DNA of 23,527 bases from an uncultured Eubacteriales bacterium (GTDB lineage: Bacteria > Bacillota > Clostridia > Oscillospirales > Acutalibacteraceae). Numbering within the stretch: position 1 is the first letter of the stretch; every line of letters starts with the position of its first letter. A model generated the notes under the pieces. That model had not been told where the DNA came from, searched no databases, and saw nothing but the letters and a program-made list of their open reading frames with translations. Positions 5,441 through 14,565 of this stretch are shown piece after piece. The DNA lies in contig CAKUMQ010000041.1 of assembly GCA_934667845.1 (NCBI GenBank), positions 1 through 23,527 on the forward strand, read 5' to 3'. Position numbers and translations under genes: made by a program.

Positions 5441-8269
5441 ATGAACACTGATCTGAAAACACGTTTTCTCTGCCTGACGGTCTCCTGTCTTTTGCTGTTT
5501 TCCGGCATCGGCGCGGGCATGACTGCCGCAGAGAGCGCCGGACTCTCCTATGCGGACTATGCGGCGGCACACCGGGAGGATCCCCGTCCGCAGCAGGACA
5601 TCTGCATAAAGGGGACAGACTACACCCGCGCCGAGGGAACCGCGCCGACAGCGGTTGACTGTGCGGGCACACCCGGACTTTCCACCGGAGACAGCGGCAC
5701 TGTGGAGTGGCGCTTCAACGTGGCAAAGGCCGGGCTTTATCACATAGAAATTTCGTATTACCCGCTGCCCGGAAAGGGCAATGCCATCACGCGGGTACTG
5801 ACTATAAACGGCGAGGTGCCTTTTGAAGAGCTGAGCGGCGTGTCGTTTCCCCGCATCTACCGCGACAGGGAAGGCGAAAAGCAGTATGACGCCGCGGGAA
5901 ACGAGCTGCGGCCGGAGCAGGTTGAGGTGTTCCGCGTCGAGACCCGCATGATCTGCGGCAGCGAGTACAATGCGGGGGAGGCGGTGTCGGTTTACCTGAA
6001 AGCGGGCGAAAACACCGTGGCTCTGCAGGGAGTCCGCGAGCCGATGGCGGTCTGCAGCATCCGCTTCACCCAAAAGGAGGAGCCGGAAGCCTATGCGGAG
6101 GTCGCCGCCGGATACCACTTTGAAAAAGCCGCAGAGCCGATCGTCATCGAGGGCGAGGATGCCGCCTGCCGGTCCGACAAGAGCCTGTATGCCGTGTGCG
6201 ACCGCTCAAGCGGTCTGACGTCGCCCGTCGCCGTCGGCAAAACGGTGCTTAATGCCATCGGCGGCGCCAACTGGAGCGAGCCGCTGCAATACATCGAGTG
6301 GGAATTTACCGTGCCGCAGGACGGGCTTTATCAGCTGGCGATCCGCGGCAAGCAGGATACCACGCCCGGCCAGATCAGCAGCCGCCGGCTGTCCATTGAC
6401 GGCGAGGTGCCGTTTGCCGAGGCGGAGGAGCTGGCATTCCCCTATGGGCTGGGCTTTCAGACGTTTACGCCGGGCGGGAACGACAGTCCCTATCTGTTCG
6501 CGCTGACCAAGGGAACGCACACGCTGCGTCTGGAAAATACCGTCGGTGCCATCGGCGCGCTGCTGCAGAAGCTCGACGGCGCCGTGGAACGGCTCAACGC
6601 CGTCTACACGCGGGTGTTCCGCATCACCGGCTCCTATCCGGATGCCGACCGCGACTACAACATAGAGGAGACGCTGCCCGAGCTTGCCGCAGAGCTTGCG
6701 CAGATTGACGGCCTGCTTCGGGAATATGAGGAGGAGTATCTCACCTTCACCGGAGAAAAGGGCGACGGCTATGCCAATATGGACCGCCTGCGGGTGCAGC
6801 TGAAGGGGATCCTCAAGGATATCGAGACGCTGCCCGCCCAGCTGGACACGTTCCGCACCAATATCAGCAGTCTGGCCTCTTGGCTGCTCACGGCGGTCAA
6901 CCAGCCGCTGCTCATCGACCGGATTGAGTGGCTGCCTGCCGACACCGCGCCGCAGGCGGCGGAGGCCGGCTTTTTCGGGCGGCTGTGGTTTGCGGTCCGC
7001 AGCTTTGTCAACTCGTTCCTCTCCGACTATGACACCGCCGGCACGGCGACCGGCTCCGGTGAGACCGTTACCGTCTGGCTCGGCACCGGCCGCGACCAGA
7101 TGCAGGCGCTCAGTCAGGTGGTGCTGACAGATTTCACCCCGCAGTACGGCATCGGCGTCAATATCCGGCTGGTGGACATCAACGTGCTGCTGCCTGCCGT
7201 TGCCGCCGGGCAGGGGCCGGATGCGGCGCTCAGTCTGGAGCGTTCGTTGCCGCTCAACTACGCCTACCGCGGCGCGGTGCAGGAGCTGTCGGAATTCCCC
7301 GGCTTTTCAGAGCTTGCCGCGCAGTTTCCGCCGCAGGCGCTGACCGAGTTTACCTATGACGGCAGGGTATATGCCCTGCCGGATAAATACACGTTTTACA
7401 TGCTGTTTTACCGGCAGGATATCCTCGATGAGCTGGGCGTTTCGGTGCCCGGGACATGGGCGGAGCTATTTACGCTGCTGCCGCGGCTGCAGACCCAGCA
7501 CATGACGGTGGGACTGCCCAATCTGGCGGACAATATCACCGATATCTTCACCACGCTGCTGTATCAGCGGGGCGGCAGCGTCTATGACGACGCACTCAGC
7601 CGCAGTCTGCTCGACAGCGAAGAGGCGCTTGCGTCATTTAAAGCGTTTACCGATTTCTACACCAAATACAAGGTGCTGCAGAAGATCGATGCCCTGAGCT
7701 ATTTCCGCACGGGACAGACGCCGATCACCCTTCAGCCCTATACCTTCTTTGCCAATCTGGAGGCGTCCGCCCCGGAGATCCGCGGGCGGTGGGGCTTTGC
7801 CGCCATGCCCGGCACGGTGCAGGCGGACGGCACGGTGGATCACACCGCCTCCGGCACGGCGACCGGCTGCTGCATCTTCTCCAACAGCCGCCGCAAAGAG
7901 GCGGCATGGACGTTTTTGCAGTGGTTTCTGGGCGAAAAGGCACAGACGGCATACGGTACCGAGCTGGAGACGATCCAGGGGACGGCGGGACGCTATGCGG
8001 CAGCCAATATAAACGCGCTCAGGCAGCTGCCCTGGACAAATGCGCAGCTTTCCGCCATTTTGCAGCAGGCGGAAAATACGCGCGCCATGCCGGAGGCGCC
8101 GGGCGGGTATATGACCGGCCGCTATATCATCAGCGCCGCGACCACCGTCATCAACAACGGGCTTCTGCCGCGTGACACGCTGATGGATTACACAAAGAAT
8201 ATCAATGACGAGGTCTCGGCCATGCGCCGCAAGCTGGGACTCACCGGAGAGGAGGGCGCGGAAAAATGA
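5441..8269 (+). CDS. Composite extracellular solute-binding protein with duplicated N-terminal beta-sandwich domains
   Basis: At 942 residues this is about twice the length of an ordinary family-1 binding protein. An N-terminal hydrophobic segment at about 8-29 is a Sec signal without a convincing lipobox. Two related beta-rich domains follow at about 45-210 and 225-375. Each has a G-L-Y strand and the motif I-[ND]-G-E-V-P-F (122-128 and 319-325), so they look like an internal duplication of a carbohydrate-binding-like jelly roll. A helical stretch at about 380-520 leads into a family-1 solute-binding domain from about 541 to the end (TVTVWLGTGRDQMQAL; YALPDKYTFYMLFYRQDIL; QWFLGEKAQTAYG). The start follows AAGGAAGG. 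Its stop overlaps the first permease start (ATGA), which implies translational coupling and a joint role. It may pre-bind a polymeric glycan and hand oligomers to permease pair A. Confidence 0.88.
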   Translation: MNTDLKTRFLCLTVSCLLLFSGIGAGMTAAESAGLSYADYAAAHREDPRPQQDICIKGTDYTRAEGTAPTAVDCAGTPGLSTGDSGTVEWRFNVAKAGLYHIEISYYPLPGKGNAITRVLTINGEVPFEELSGVSFPRIYRDREGEKQYDAAGNELRPEQVEVFRVETRMICGSEYNAGEAVSVYLKAGENTVALQGVREPMAVCSIRFTQKEEPEAYAEVAAGYHFEKAAEPIVIEGEDAACRSDKSLYAVCDRSSGLTSPVAVGKTVLNAIGGANWSEPLQYIEWEFTVPQDGLYQLAIRGKQDTTPGQISSRRLSIDGEVPFAEAEELAFPYGLGFQTFTPGGNDSPYLFALTKGTHTLRLENTVGAIGALLQKLDGAVERLNAVYTRVFRITGSYPDADRDYNIEETLPELAAELAQIDGLLREYEEEYLTFTGEKGDGYANMDRLRVQLKGILKDIETLPAQLDTFRTNISSLASWLLTAVNQPLLIDRIEWLPADTAPQAAEAGFFGRLWFAVRSFVNSFLSDYDTAGTATGSGETVTVWLGTGRDQMQALSQVVLTDFTPQYGIGVNIRLVDINVLLPAVAAGQGPDAALSLERSLPLNYAYRGAVQELSEFPGFSELAAQFPPQALTEFTYDGRVYALPDKYTFYMLFYRQDILDELGVSVPGTWAELFTLLPRLQTQHMTVGLPNLADNITDIFTTLLYQRGGSVYDDALSRSLLDSEEALASFKAFTDFYTKYKVLQKIDALSYFRTGQTPITLQPYTFFANLEASAPEIRGRWGFAAMPGTVQADGTVDHTASGTATGCCIFSNSRRKEAAWTFLQWFLGEKAQTAYGTELETIQGTAGRYAAANINALRQLPWTNAQLSAILQQAENTRAMPEAPGGYMTGRYIISAATTVINNGLLPRDTLMDYTKNINDEVSAMRRKLGLTGEEGAEK

Positions 8270-9171
8270 CGACACGTTGGGAAGGCGCCCGCCGCTATAT
8301 GCGGCGCAACGGCTCCGGCTACCTGATGATGACGCCCTATCTGCTCATCTTCGCCGTATTCACGGTCTGGCCGGTGCTGCTGTCCCTGCTGCTGAGCTTC
8401 ACGACCTATAATGTGTTTGAAGCGCCCCGTTTTCTGGGCTTTGACAACTATGTGGATCTGTTTTTCCGGGATCAGGTGTTCCTCACCGCTCTGCAAAACA
8501 CCTTTCTGATCTCGCTGATCGTCGGCCCCGTCGGCTATCTGCTGAGCCTGTTCCTCGCCTGGATGGTCAACGAGTATAAAAACCCGTGGAAGACCCTGCT
8601 GACGGTGGTGTTTTATGCGCCGACGCTGTCCAATGCGGTGTTCACGATCTGGCTGATCGTGTTTGACGGTGATATCTACGGCTATCTGAACAGTTTTCTG
8701 CTCGGTCTCGGCTTTATCACCGAGCCGATCCAGTGGCGCACCGATCCCACCTATATGATGGCGGTCGTCATCGTTGTCCAGCTCTGGGTCAGCCTCGGCA
8801 CCTCGTTTCTGACTCTGCGCGCCGGCTTCAATACGGTGGACCGCCAGTATTATGAGGCGGCGGCGCTCGACGGCGTGCGCAACCGCTTTCAGGAGCTGTG
8901 GTATGTCACGCTGCCGATGATGGCGCCCCACCTCATGCTCTCTGCCGTGCTGTCCATCACCGCCACCTTCACTACGGCAAACGTGGCGACGGTGATGACC
9001 GGTTTCCCCTCCGTCAACTATGCCACCCACACGGTGATGCATCACCTTCAGGACTACGCCACCATCCGCTATGAGCGCGGCTATGCCTCCGCCATTGCCA
9101 CGGTGCTGTTCCTGATGTCGCTGCTGATGAATAAGCTCGCGCAGAAGGTGATCGGCCGGCTCGGCAAATGA
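8266..9171 (+). CDS. Sugar ABC transporter permease, MalF/UgpA-type (pair A, first subunit)
   Basis: This 301-residue inner-membrane protein has about six membrane segments, the first at YLLIFAVFTVWPVLLSLLLS. The cytoplasmic EAA loop that docks the ATPase is clear: Y196-E-A-A-A-L-D-G203, followed by the T-L-P ending. Other MalF-type family features are LFLAWMVNEY and the PTLSNAVFTIWLIVFDG segment. It overlaps the composite binding protein by ATGA and is followed after 24 bp by its MalG-type partner. No ATPase is encoded here, so a shared MsmK-type ATPase elsewhere is expected. Confidence 0.95.
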   Translation: MTTRWEGARRYMRRNGSGYLMMTPYLLIFAVFTVWPVLLSLLLSFTTYNVFEAPRFLGFDNYVDLFFRDQVFLTALQNTFLISLIVGPVGYLLSLFLAWMVNEYKNPWKTLLTVVFYAPTLSNAVFTIWLIVFDGDIYGYLNSFLLGLGFITEPIQWRTDPTYMMAVVIVVQLWVSLGTSFLTLRAGFNTVDRQYYEAAALDGVRNRFQELWYVTLPMMAPHLMLSAVLSITATFTTANVATVMTGFPSVNYATHTVMHHLQDYATIRYERGYASAIATVLFLMSLLMNKLAQKVIGRLGK

Positions 9172-9195
9172 CCCGCGTCGAAAGGAACGGTGTGT

Positions 9196-10077
9196 ATGAA
9201 AACCCCTCGCTTTAAGCACTTTTTCGGATCACACGCGGGTCAGCTCAGCCGCAGCCGCGCCGGAAGCGTTGTCATGTTTCTGTTTCTGCTGCTGTTTGCG
9301 GCTTTTTCCGCGCTGCCGATCCTGCTGATCTTTGTGCAGTCGGTCAAGCCGCTCAACGAGCTGTTTGTCTACCCGCCGAAATTCTATGTTGTCTCGCCGA
9401 CGTTCAATAATTTCCGCCAGCTCGGCTCCGTGATGAGCGACAGCATGGTGCCGCTGTCCCGCTATGTGTTCAACAGCGCGCTGGTCTCGGTCGTCGGAAC
9501 CGTCGGGCATATCCTGCTCGCCTCGCTCTGCGCCTATCCGCTGGCCAAAATGCGCTTAAAGGGCGGCAATCTGATCTTTTCCCTGATCGTCACCTCGCTG
9601 ATGTTTGCCTCCACCGTTTCGGATGTGGTCAACTATCAGACCATCTCCTCGCTGCATCTGCTCGACACCTATGCCGCCATCATTCTGCCTGCGCTCGGCA
9701 GCAGTCTCGGGCTGTACATCATGAAGCAGTTTATGGAGCAGATCCCCGATTCGCTGCTGGAATCGGCGGAAATCGACGGGGCGGGGCATCCCACCACCTT
9801 CTGGCGCGTGGTCATGCCGAATGTGAAGCCCGCCTGGCTGACGCTGGCGATCTTCTCCTTCCAGGGACTGTGGAACAGCACCAACAGCACCTATATCTAC
9901 AGCGAGCAGTACAAATCCCTGCCCTATGCCCTCAATCAGATTGCCGCGGGCGGTGTCATCCGCACAGGCGTATCCTGCGCCGTCAGCGTGATCGTGCTGA
10001 TCGTGCCGCTTTTGCTGTTCATTCTGACCCAAAGCCGGATCGTGGAGACCATGGCGACCTCCGGCATGAAAGAATAA
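9196..10077 (+). CDS. Sugar ABC transporter permease, MalG/UgpE-type (pair A, second subunit)
   Basis: From the ATG at 9196 the protein has 293 residues. AGGA at 9183-9186 is 9 bases upstream. The earlier GTG at 9190 is too close to that site. The protein has about six membrane segments, starting VVMFLFLLLFAAFSALPILLI. It has the family-typical NSALVSVVGTVGHILLASLCAYPLAK region and an EAA loop L188-E-S-A-E-I-D-G195 ending in V-M-P. It is the natural heterodimer partner of the preceding permease and belongs to the carbohydrate uptake transporter 1 type. Confidence 0.94.
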   Translation: MKTPRFKHFFGSHAGQLSRSRAGSVVMFLFLLLFAAFSALPILLIFVQSVKPLNELFVYPPKFYVVSPTFNNFRQLGSVMSDSMVPLSRYVFNSALVSVVGTVGHILLASLCAYPLAKMRLKGGNLIFSLIVTSLMFASTVSDVVNYQTISSLHLLDTYAAIILPALGSSLGLYIMKQFMEQIPDSLLESAEIDGAGHPTTFWRVVMPNVKPAWLTLAIFSFQGLWNSTNSTYIYSEQYKSLPYALNQIAAGGVIRTGVSCAVSVIVLIVPLLLFILTQSRIVETMATSGMKE

Positions 10078-10104
10078 GCCGCCGGGAAGGGAGGACGATA
10101 CCCG

Positions 10105-11589
10105 ATGAAAAAACGACTGCTTTCTCTGCTGGCGGCTGCCGCGCTGCTGACGGCATGGCCGGTCTCGGCTGCCGAGCCGGTATATGTGCCGTATGAGAGC
10201 TATACCTATTCCACCCAGAGCGGCACACAGGCGCAGCACTGCCCGACGCCTTACCGTCCGGCCGCTACCATTGACCGCACCTCGCTCGGCGTGCCGCTGA
10301 CGTCGCCGGAATGTCTCGTGACCGACAGCAGCGGTCGGCTCTACATTGCGGACAGCACCGCCAATGCGCTGTATGTGCTAAACGCCGACTATACGCTGAT
10401 CACCGCCATAGACGTTCTGGAGGACGACGAGGGCGGGATGGAGTTCCTCGGCGGCCCGACGGGGCTGTTTATCCGTGAAAGCACCGGCTCACTTTATGTG
10501 TGCGACACCAATCAGAACCGGATTATCGAGCTTGACCTGTCCACCTACCGCATCCGGCGGATCATCCGGGACGTCGTGCCCAGCGGGCTGTCGGCGGATG
10601 AGGATTACCTGTTTTTGCCCACGCAGGTTGCCGTTGACGACTCGGGCAGTCTCTATGTGCTGGTGCGCAACGACTACAAGGGTATCCTGCAGCTGGACGA
10701 GACGGGGCGGTTCATCGGCTATATCGGCTCCAACAGCGTGAGCTTTGATCCCGTCACGCGGCTGTGGAAAAAGCTCATGAACAAGGAACAGCGCCGTCAG
10801 ATGGAGCAGTTTCTTCCGGTGGAATACACCAACCTCTTCATGGATGCCGAGGGACTGATCTACACCGTCTCCCGTTCCGGCGAAGATTCCCCCATCAAGC
10901 GGCTGAATCTGGCGGGAAAGGACGTGCTGACCCGCAACGGCTATGTGGATGTCTGCGGCGACATCACCGCGGACAAGAGCGAAAGATCCTCGTTTACGGA
11001 TATCACGGCGGATGCGCAGGGGGTCATCTACGCGCTCGATGCCGCAAAGGGACGCATCTTTGTCTACAACGCCGAAGGCTTTCTCTTTTATGTTTTCGGC
11101 GGACTCGGCACGCAGATCGGTTGCTTTGCCGTGCCCTCCGCTATCGCCGTATCGGGCGGCAATATTCTCGTGGCGGAAAAGGGCGTCGGGCGCATTACGG
11201 TGTTTTCCCGCACCGATTACGCCGAGCTGATCGCGCAGGCGGATCAAAGCTACAATGCCGGACAGTATGACGACAGCCTTGCCGCCTGGGAGGCTGTGCT
11301 GGAGAAAAACGCGAGCTTTGAGCTGGCGTATGCCCAGATCGGCAAGATCTGGCTGCGCCGCGGCGAATACCAAAAGGCGATGACGTATTTCACGCTCGGC
11401 AACTACCGGGGCGACGCGGTCACGAAAAACACCGGCTTTAACAAGGCGTTTTCCGAATTCCGGCGGGAGACGGCGGCGCGGTGGTTCGCCCCGGCGGCGG
11501 TCGTCTGCCTGGCCGCTCTGGCGGCAGCCGTGGTCATCCGGCAGCTTCGGCGCAGGCGCGGCAAAGGAAAGGGCGGTGACGGCGCATGA
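10105..11589 (+). CDS. Exported NHL-type beta-propeller with TPR repeats and a C-terminal membrane anchor
   Basis: This 494-residue protein starts after GGGAGG. Residues 1-22 form a signal peptide (LLSLLAAAALLTAWPVSA). About six beta-propeller blades follow at about 45-365, with the NHL-like pattern D-x-x-G-x-L-Y-[IV]-x-[DE] repeated: SSGRLYIADS, STGSLYVCDT, DSGSLYVLVR, AEGLIYTVSR, AQGVIYALDA. A TPR pair lies at about 373-450 (AQADQSYNAGQYDDSLAAWE; LRRGEYQKAMTYF). One membrane helix at about 460-480 and the basic tail RRRRGKGKG leave the propeller outside the cell. Propellers and TPRs bind partners or ligands, so this is a candidate scaffold or sensor for the adjacent transporters. The gene overlaps the Yip1 gene by ATGA. 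No enzyme activity is implied by the sequence, although some databases label such propellers gluconolactonase-like. Confidence 0.85.
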   Translation: MKKRLLSLLAAAALLTAWPVSAAEPVYVPYESYTYSTQSGTQAQHCPTPYRPAATIDRTSLGVPLTSPECLVTDSSGRLYIADSTANALYVLNADYTLITAIDVLEDDEGGMEFLGGPTGLFIRESTGSLYVCDTNQNRIIELDLSTYRIRRIIRDVVPSGLSADEDYLFLPTQVAVDDSGSLYVLVRNDYKGILQLDETGRFIGYIGSNSVSFDPVTRLWKKLMNKEQRRQMEQFLPVEYTNLFMDAEGLIYTVSRSGEDSPIKRLNLAGKDVLTRNGYVDVCGDITADKSERSSFTDITADAQGVIYALDAAKGRIFVYNAEGFLFYVFGGLGTQIGCFAVPSAIAVSGGNILVAEKGVGRITVFSRTDYAELIAQADQSYNAGQYDDSLAAWEAVLEKNASFELAYAQIGKIWLRRGEYQKAMTYFTLGNYRGDAVTKNTGFNKAFSEFRRETAARWFAPAAVVCLAALAAAVVIRQLRRRRGKGKGGDGA

Positions 11590-12215
11590 AACAGACACTG
11601 AAGGAACGGATGCAGTTTGCACTGCATATCTCCACCCACCCCTTTGACGGCTTTTGGGATATGAAGCGGGAGCACAAGGGGCAGATGTCCACGGCACTCA
11701 CGATCATGGCGCTGATGCTGCTGACCCATGTCTGGGCGCAGCAGCTTGAAGCGTTTTTGTTCAACCCGGAAAAATTCGTACCCTATGACATGCTGTTTGA
11801 GCTGACCAAGCTCGTGCTGCTGCTCGGCATATTCTGCGTTGCCAACTGGTCGGTGACGACGCTGCTGCAGGGAGAAGGCTCCTTTCGCGACATTGTGATG
11901 ACCACGGGATATGCCTGTCTGCCGCTCGTGCTGATTCCGCTTCCCGCGGCGCTGATCTCCCACCTCTGCACCTATACCGAGCAGGTCTATCTCACGGCGG
12001 CGGGCGTTATCGCCTGGATGTGGTTTTTCTTCCTGCTGTTTGCCGGCATCATGACCGTCCACCAATACACCCTCGGACGGATGCTGGCGACCACCGTGCT
12101 CACCGCAGCCGCCATGATCGCCATTGTGTTCATCGGCCTGCTGTTTTTTAACCTGTTTTCGCAGCTGATCAGTTTTATTTATTCCATATATAAAGAGATC
12201 CTGCTGCGCACCTGA
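11586..12215 (+). CDS. Yip1-family integral membrane protein
   Basis: This 209-residue protein has a short cytoplasmic N-terminus containing the H-P-F-D-G-F-W-D-M-K-R-E segment seen at the start of bacterial Yip1-domain proteins. Five membrane segments follow: about 38-58, 76-95, 104-128, 138-158 and 166-196. Yip1-domain proteins in eukaryotes act in vesicle traffic; the bacterial members have no established role. The start overlaps the stop of the propeller gene (ATGA), and the DUF5696-type lipoprotein follows after 37 bp. Coupled translation implies the three act together in the membrane. Partner or stability functions for the permeases are possible, but this is inference. Confidence 0.8.
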   Translation: MKQTLKERMQFALHISTHPFDGFWDMKREHKGQMSTALTIMALMLLTHVWAQQLEAFLFNPEKFVPYDMLFELTKLVLLLGIFCVANWSVTTLLQGEGSFRDIVMTTGYACLPLVLIPLPAALISHLCTYTEQVYLTAAGVIAWMWFFFLLFAGIMTVHQYTLGRMLATTVLTAAAMIAIVFIGLLFFNLFSQLISFIYSIYKEILLRT

Positions 12216-12252
12216 CGACACTCCGGCTTTTTCGGGAAGGATGGGCTTTTCT

Positions 12253-14565
12253 ATGAGACGAAAACAAGCATCGGCGCTGGCGGCGGCAGCCGTCCTGCTG
12301 ATCGGCTGCCTTTGCGGCTGCAGCTCCTATGAGGCGGAGGCGGGAGCCTACCGCAAGACGCTGCCGCAGACGGTATACACCGCCTATCCGGATGCCGCGG
12401 GGACGGCAGAGCCGTCGGAGGCGGACGCCGCGTGGCTGGACGGCTATACGCCGGTCTGCGAGACCGCCTGTCTGCGGCTGTACGCCAATGAACAGACCGC
12501 TGCGGTGGCTGTGCTTGACCGGCGCAGCGGCAAGGTCTGGTATTCCAACACGCCGGCGCTCGAACAGGACGGTGTGCTTGACGCTGACTCGCTTCCTCTC
12601 TACCGCGCCCAGCTGACGGTGCAGTATATCGACGGGCAGAACGAAAAGACGCTCAACAGCTATTCTGCCAGCGTGGCGCAGGGGCAGTTCACCATGACCC
12701 GCCGCGCGGACGGACTGGATGTGGAATACCGCTTTGCGGATGACCGCACCGAGGAGGGCGTCAGCGAGGGGCGCGAGTTGTTTCGCTTTACGCTGTCCTA
12801 CACGCTCAGCGGCGAATCGCTGATTGCTGAGCTGCCGATGGAGCGCGCCGTCTACAGCGCCGGTATTCCGCCGCTCGAGATCACCGTTTTGCCCCATTTC
12901 GGCGGAAGCGACGGCAAGGATGGCTATCTGCTCCTGCCGGACGGAAGCGGCGTTTTGGTGGACTTTGCGCAGCCGAAGGCAATGGCTGCCGCGACATATG
13001 TCGGGCAGGTCTACGGCTTTGACGCCTCGCTTGACGTCACCGACAAGCCCGCCGGCACGCAGTCGGTGGCGCTGCCGGTATTCGGCATCCGCCATCAGAA
13101 AAACGCCTTTCTCGCCGTGATCGAGGACGGCGAGGCGCTGGCGTCGGTACGTGCCACGGCGGCGGGCAGCTACAGCTCCTATAACGAGGTTTGCGCCTCC
13201 TTTGTCACCCACGCCTCGCAGACGGTCAAGCTCGGTGACAGCGGCACGACCGGGCGCGTGATGAGTGTGCAGAACACCGCCTATTCCGGCTCGCTCCGGC
13301 TGCGGTACAGCTTTTTAGACGCCGCAGACGCCGATTATTCCGGCATGGCGCGGTATTACCGCGGCTATCTGCTCGACGCCGGTCTCCTGCGCGAAAAGAG
13401 CGACGCGCCCTACGCTTTGCAGCTCGGGCTGCTCGGCGCGGTGGATAAGCGCAAGTCTCTGCTCGGCTTTCAGTATACCGGCAAGGAGACACTGACCGAT
13501 ACCGATCAGGCGCAGGAGATTCTCGCACAGCTGCAAAGCGACGGCGTCACCCATCTCGCCCTGCGGTATGCGGGCTGGTTTAACGGCGGGCTGAATCAAT
13601 CGCTGCCCTCCGGTGTCAGCGTCGAATCCGCCGTCGGCGGTGCTAAGGGCATACAGGCGCTGCAAAGTTACTGCACGCAGAACGGGATTTCGCTGTATGC
13701 CGAGGTGCGGCTGATGACGGCGACGGCGGATTCAAAAGGACTGTCGCGGTTTCGCATGGTCGCGCGGCAGATCGACCAGACCAACGCCAAGGTCTATACC
13801 TATGACACCGTGACGCAGAAGGAGAAGGATTACCGCTTTATTCTCAAGCCCGCGGCGGCGCTGCATTTCCTTGAGCGCTTCACCGCCAAAAGCAGCCGTC
13901 TCTCGCTGCAGGGGCTGGCGATCAGCGAGATCGGCGCCGCGGTCTATGCCGACTATACCAAGGAGGCGGTGTCAGACCGCCAATCCGCCGTCACGATGTA
14001 TGGCGAGCTGCTGAAAACGGCGGCGGGCAGCTATGACGCCCTGATGTTCGACGGCGGCAACCAATATGTGCTGCCCTATGCCGCGCAGCTTGACTCCGTC
14101 GCCTTTTCCGGCAGCGGCTTTGCCATTGCCGACCGCTCGGTGCCCTTTTATCAGATGGTCATCCACGGCTCGGTCGCCTACAGCGGATCTCCGCTGAACC
14201 TGAGCGCCGACCCGCAGGCGGATCTCCTGCGCTGCATCGAATACGGCGGTCAGCCCGCGTTTCTGCTGATGGCGGCAGACGGTGCCGTGCTGAAAAACAC
14301 CGATTATGACCTCTATTGCAGCAGCCATTATGCGACATGGCGGGAGACAGCGGCGGCCATGTTCAGGCAGGCCAACGCCGTTCTTGCCCCGGTGCAGGGG
14401 CTTGCCATGCTCCGCCACGACACGCTCTCCGCTTCTGTCGGCAAGACCACCTATGAAAACGGATACGCCGTTTTCGTCAACTACGGGGAGACGGACGCGG
14501 CGGTCGAGGGGATTACCGTCCCGGCGGGCAGCGCCGTACTGACAAAAGGAGGCAAAGTCGTATGA
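12253..14565 (+). CDS. DUF5696-type lipoprotein, glycoside-hydrolase-like architecture
   Basis: From the ATG at 12253 there are 770 residues. An in-frame ATG at 12241 abuts the GGAAGG site and is less likely. Lipoprotein signal candidates are LIGC (Cys19) and LCGC (Cys23). A beta-rich N-terminal half (about 50-380) includes the strand pair GYLLLPDGSGVLV. A (beta/alpha)-barrel-like region follows at about 400-690, with ILAQLQSDGVTHLALRYAGW, ISLYAEVRLM (E484), ISEIGAAVYADY (E559, D567) and ALMFDGGNQ (D600). A short beta C-domain ends in VFVNYGETDAAVEGITVPAG, as in many glycosidases. I recognise it as DUF5696-like from memory. The fold order suggests an extracellular glycosidase or glycan-binding lipoprotein, but no activity can be asserted. 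It overlaps permease 14562 by ATGA, so it belongs to the transport module. Confidence 0.82.
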   Translation: MRRKQASALAAAAVLLIGCLCGCSSYEAEAGAYRKTLPQTVYTAYPDAAGTAEPSEADAAWLDGYTPVCETACLRLYANEQTAAVAVLDRRSGKVWYSNTPALEQDGVLDADSLPLYRAQLTVQYIDGQNEKTLNSYSASVAQGQFTMTRRADGLDVEYRFADDRTEEGVSEGRELFRFTLSYTLSGESLIAELPMERAVYSAGIPPLEITVLPHFGGSDGKDGYLLLPDGSGVLVDFAQPKAMAAATYVGQVYGFDASLDVTDKPAGTQSVALPVFGIRHQKNAFLAVIEDGEALASVRATAAGSYSSYNEVCASFVTHASQTVKLGDSGTTGRVMSVQNTAYSGSLRLRYSFLDAADADYSGMARYYRGYLLDAGLLREKSDAPYALQLGLLGAVDKRKSLLGFQYTGKETLTDTDQAQEILAQLQSDGVTHLALRYAGWFNGGLNQSLPSGVSVESAVGGAKGIQALQSYCTQNGISLYAEVRLMTATADSKGLSRFRMVARQIDQTNAKVYTYDTVTQKEKDYRFILKPAAALHFLERFTAKSSRLSLQGLAISEIGAAVYADYTKEAVSDRQSAVTMYGELLKTAAGSYDALMFDGGNQYVLPYAAQLDSVAFSGSGFAIADRSVPFYQMVIHGSVAYSGSPLNLSADPQADLLRCIEYGGQPAFLLMAADGAVLKNTDYDLYCSSHYATWRETAAAMFRQANAVLAPVQGLAMLRHDTLSASVGKTTYENGYAVFVNYGETDAAVEGITVPAGSAVLTKGGKVV

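Noticed and set aside
3674..6118. 814-codon open frame on the minus strand across the two binding-protein genes
   Set aside because: It spans the ends of three good plus-strand genes and their intergenic gaps, has low-complexity composition and no recognisable domain. It is a coding shadow.
10489..11697. Other long minus-strand frames, for example here and at 12175-13212, 16275-17558, 18457-19839 and 19629-20939
   Set aside because: All are antisense to plus-strand genes with recognisable families and good ribosome binding sites. None has a recognisable domain or its own plausible promoter.
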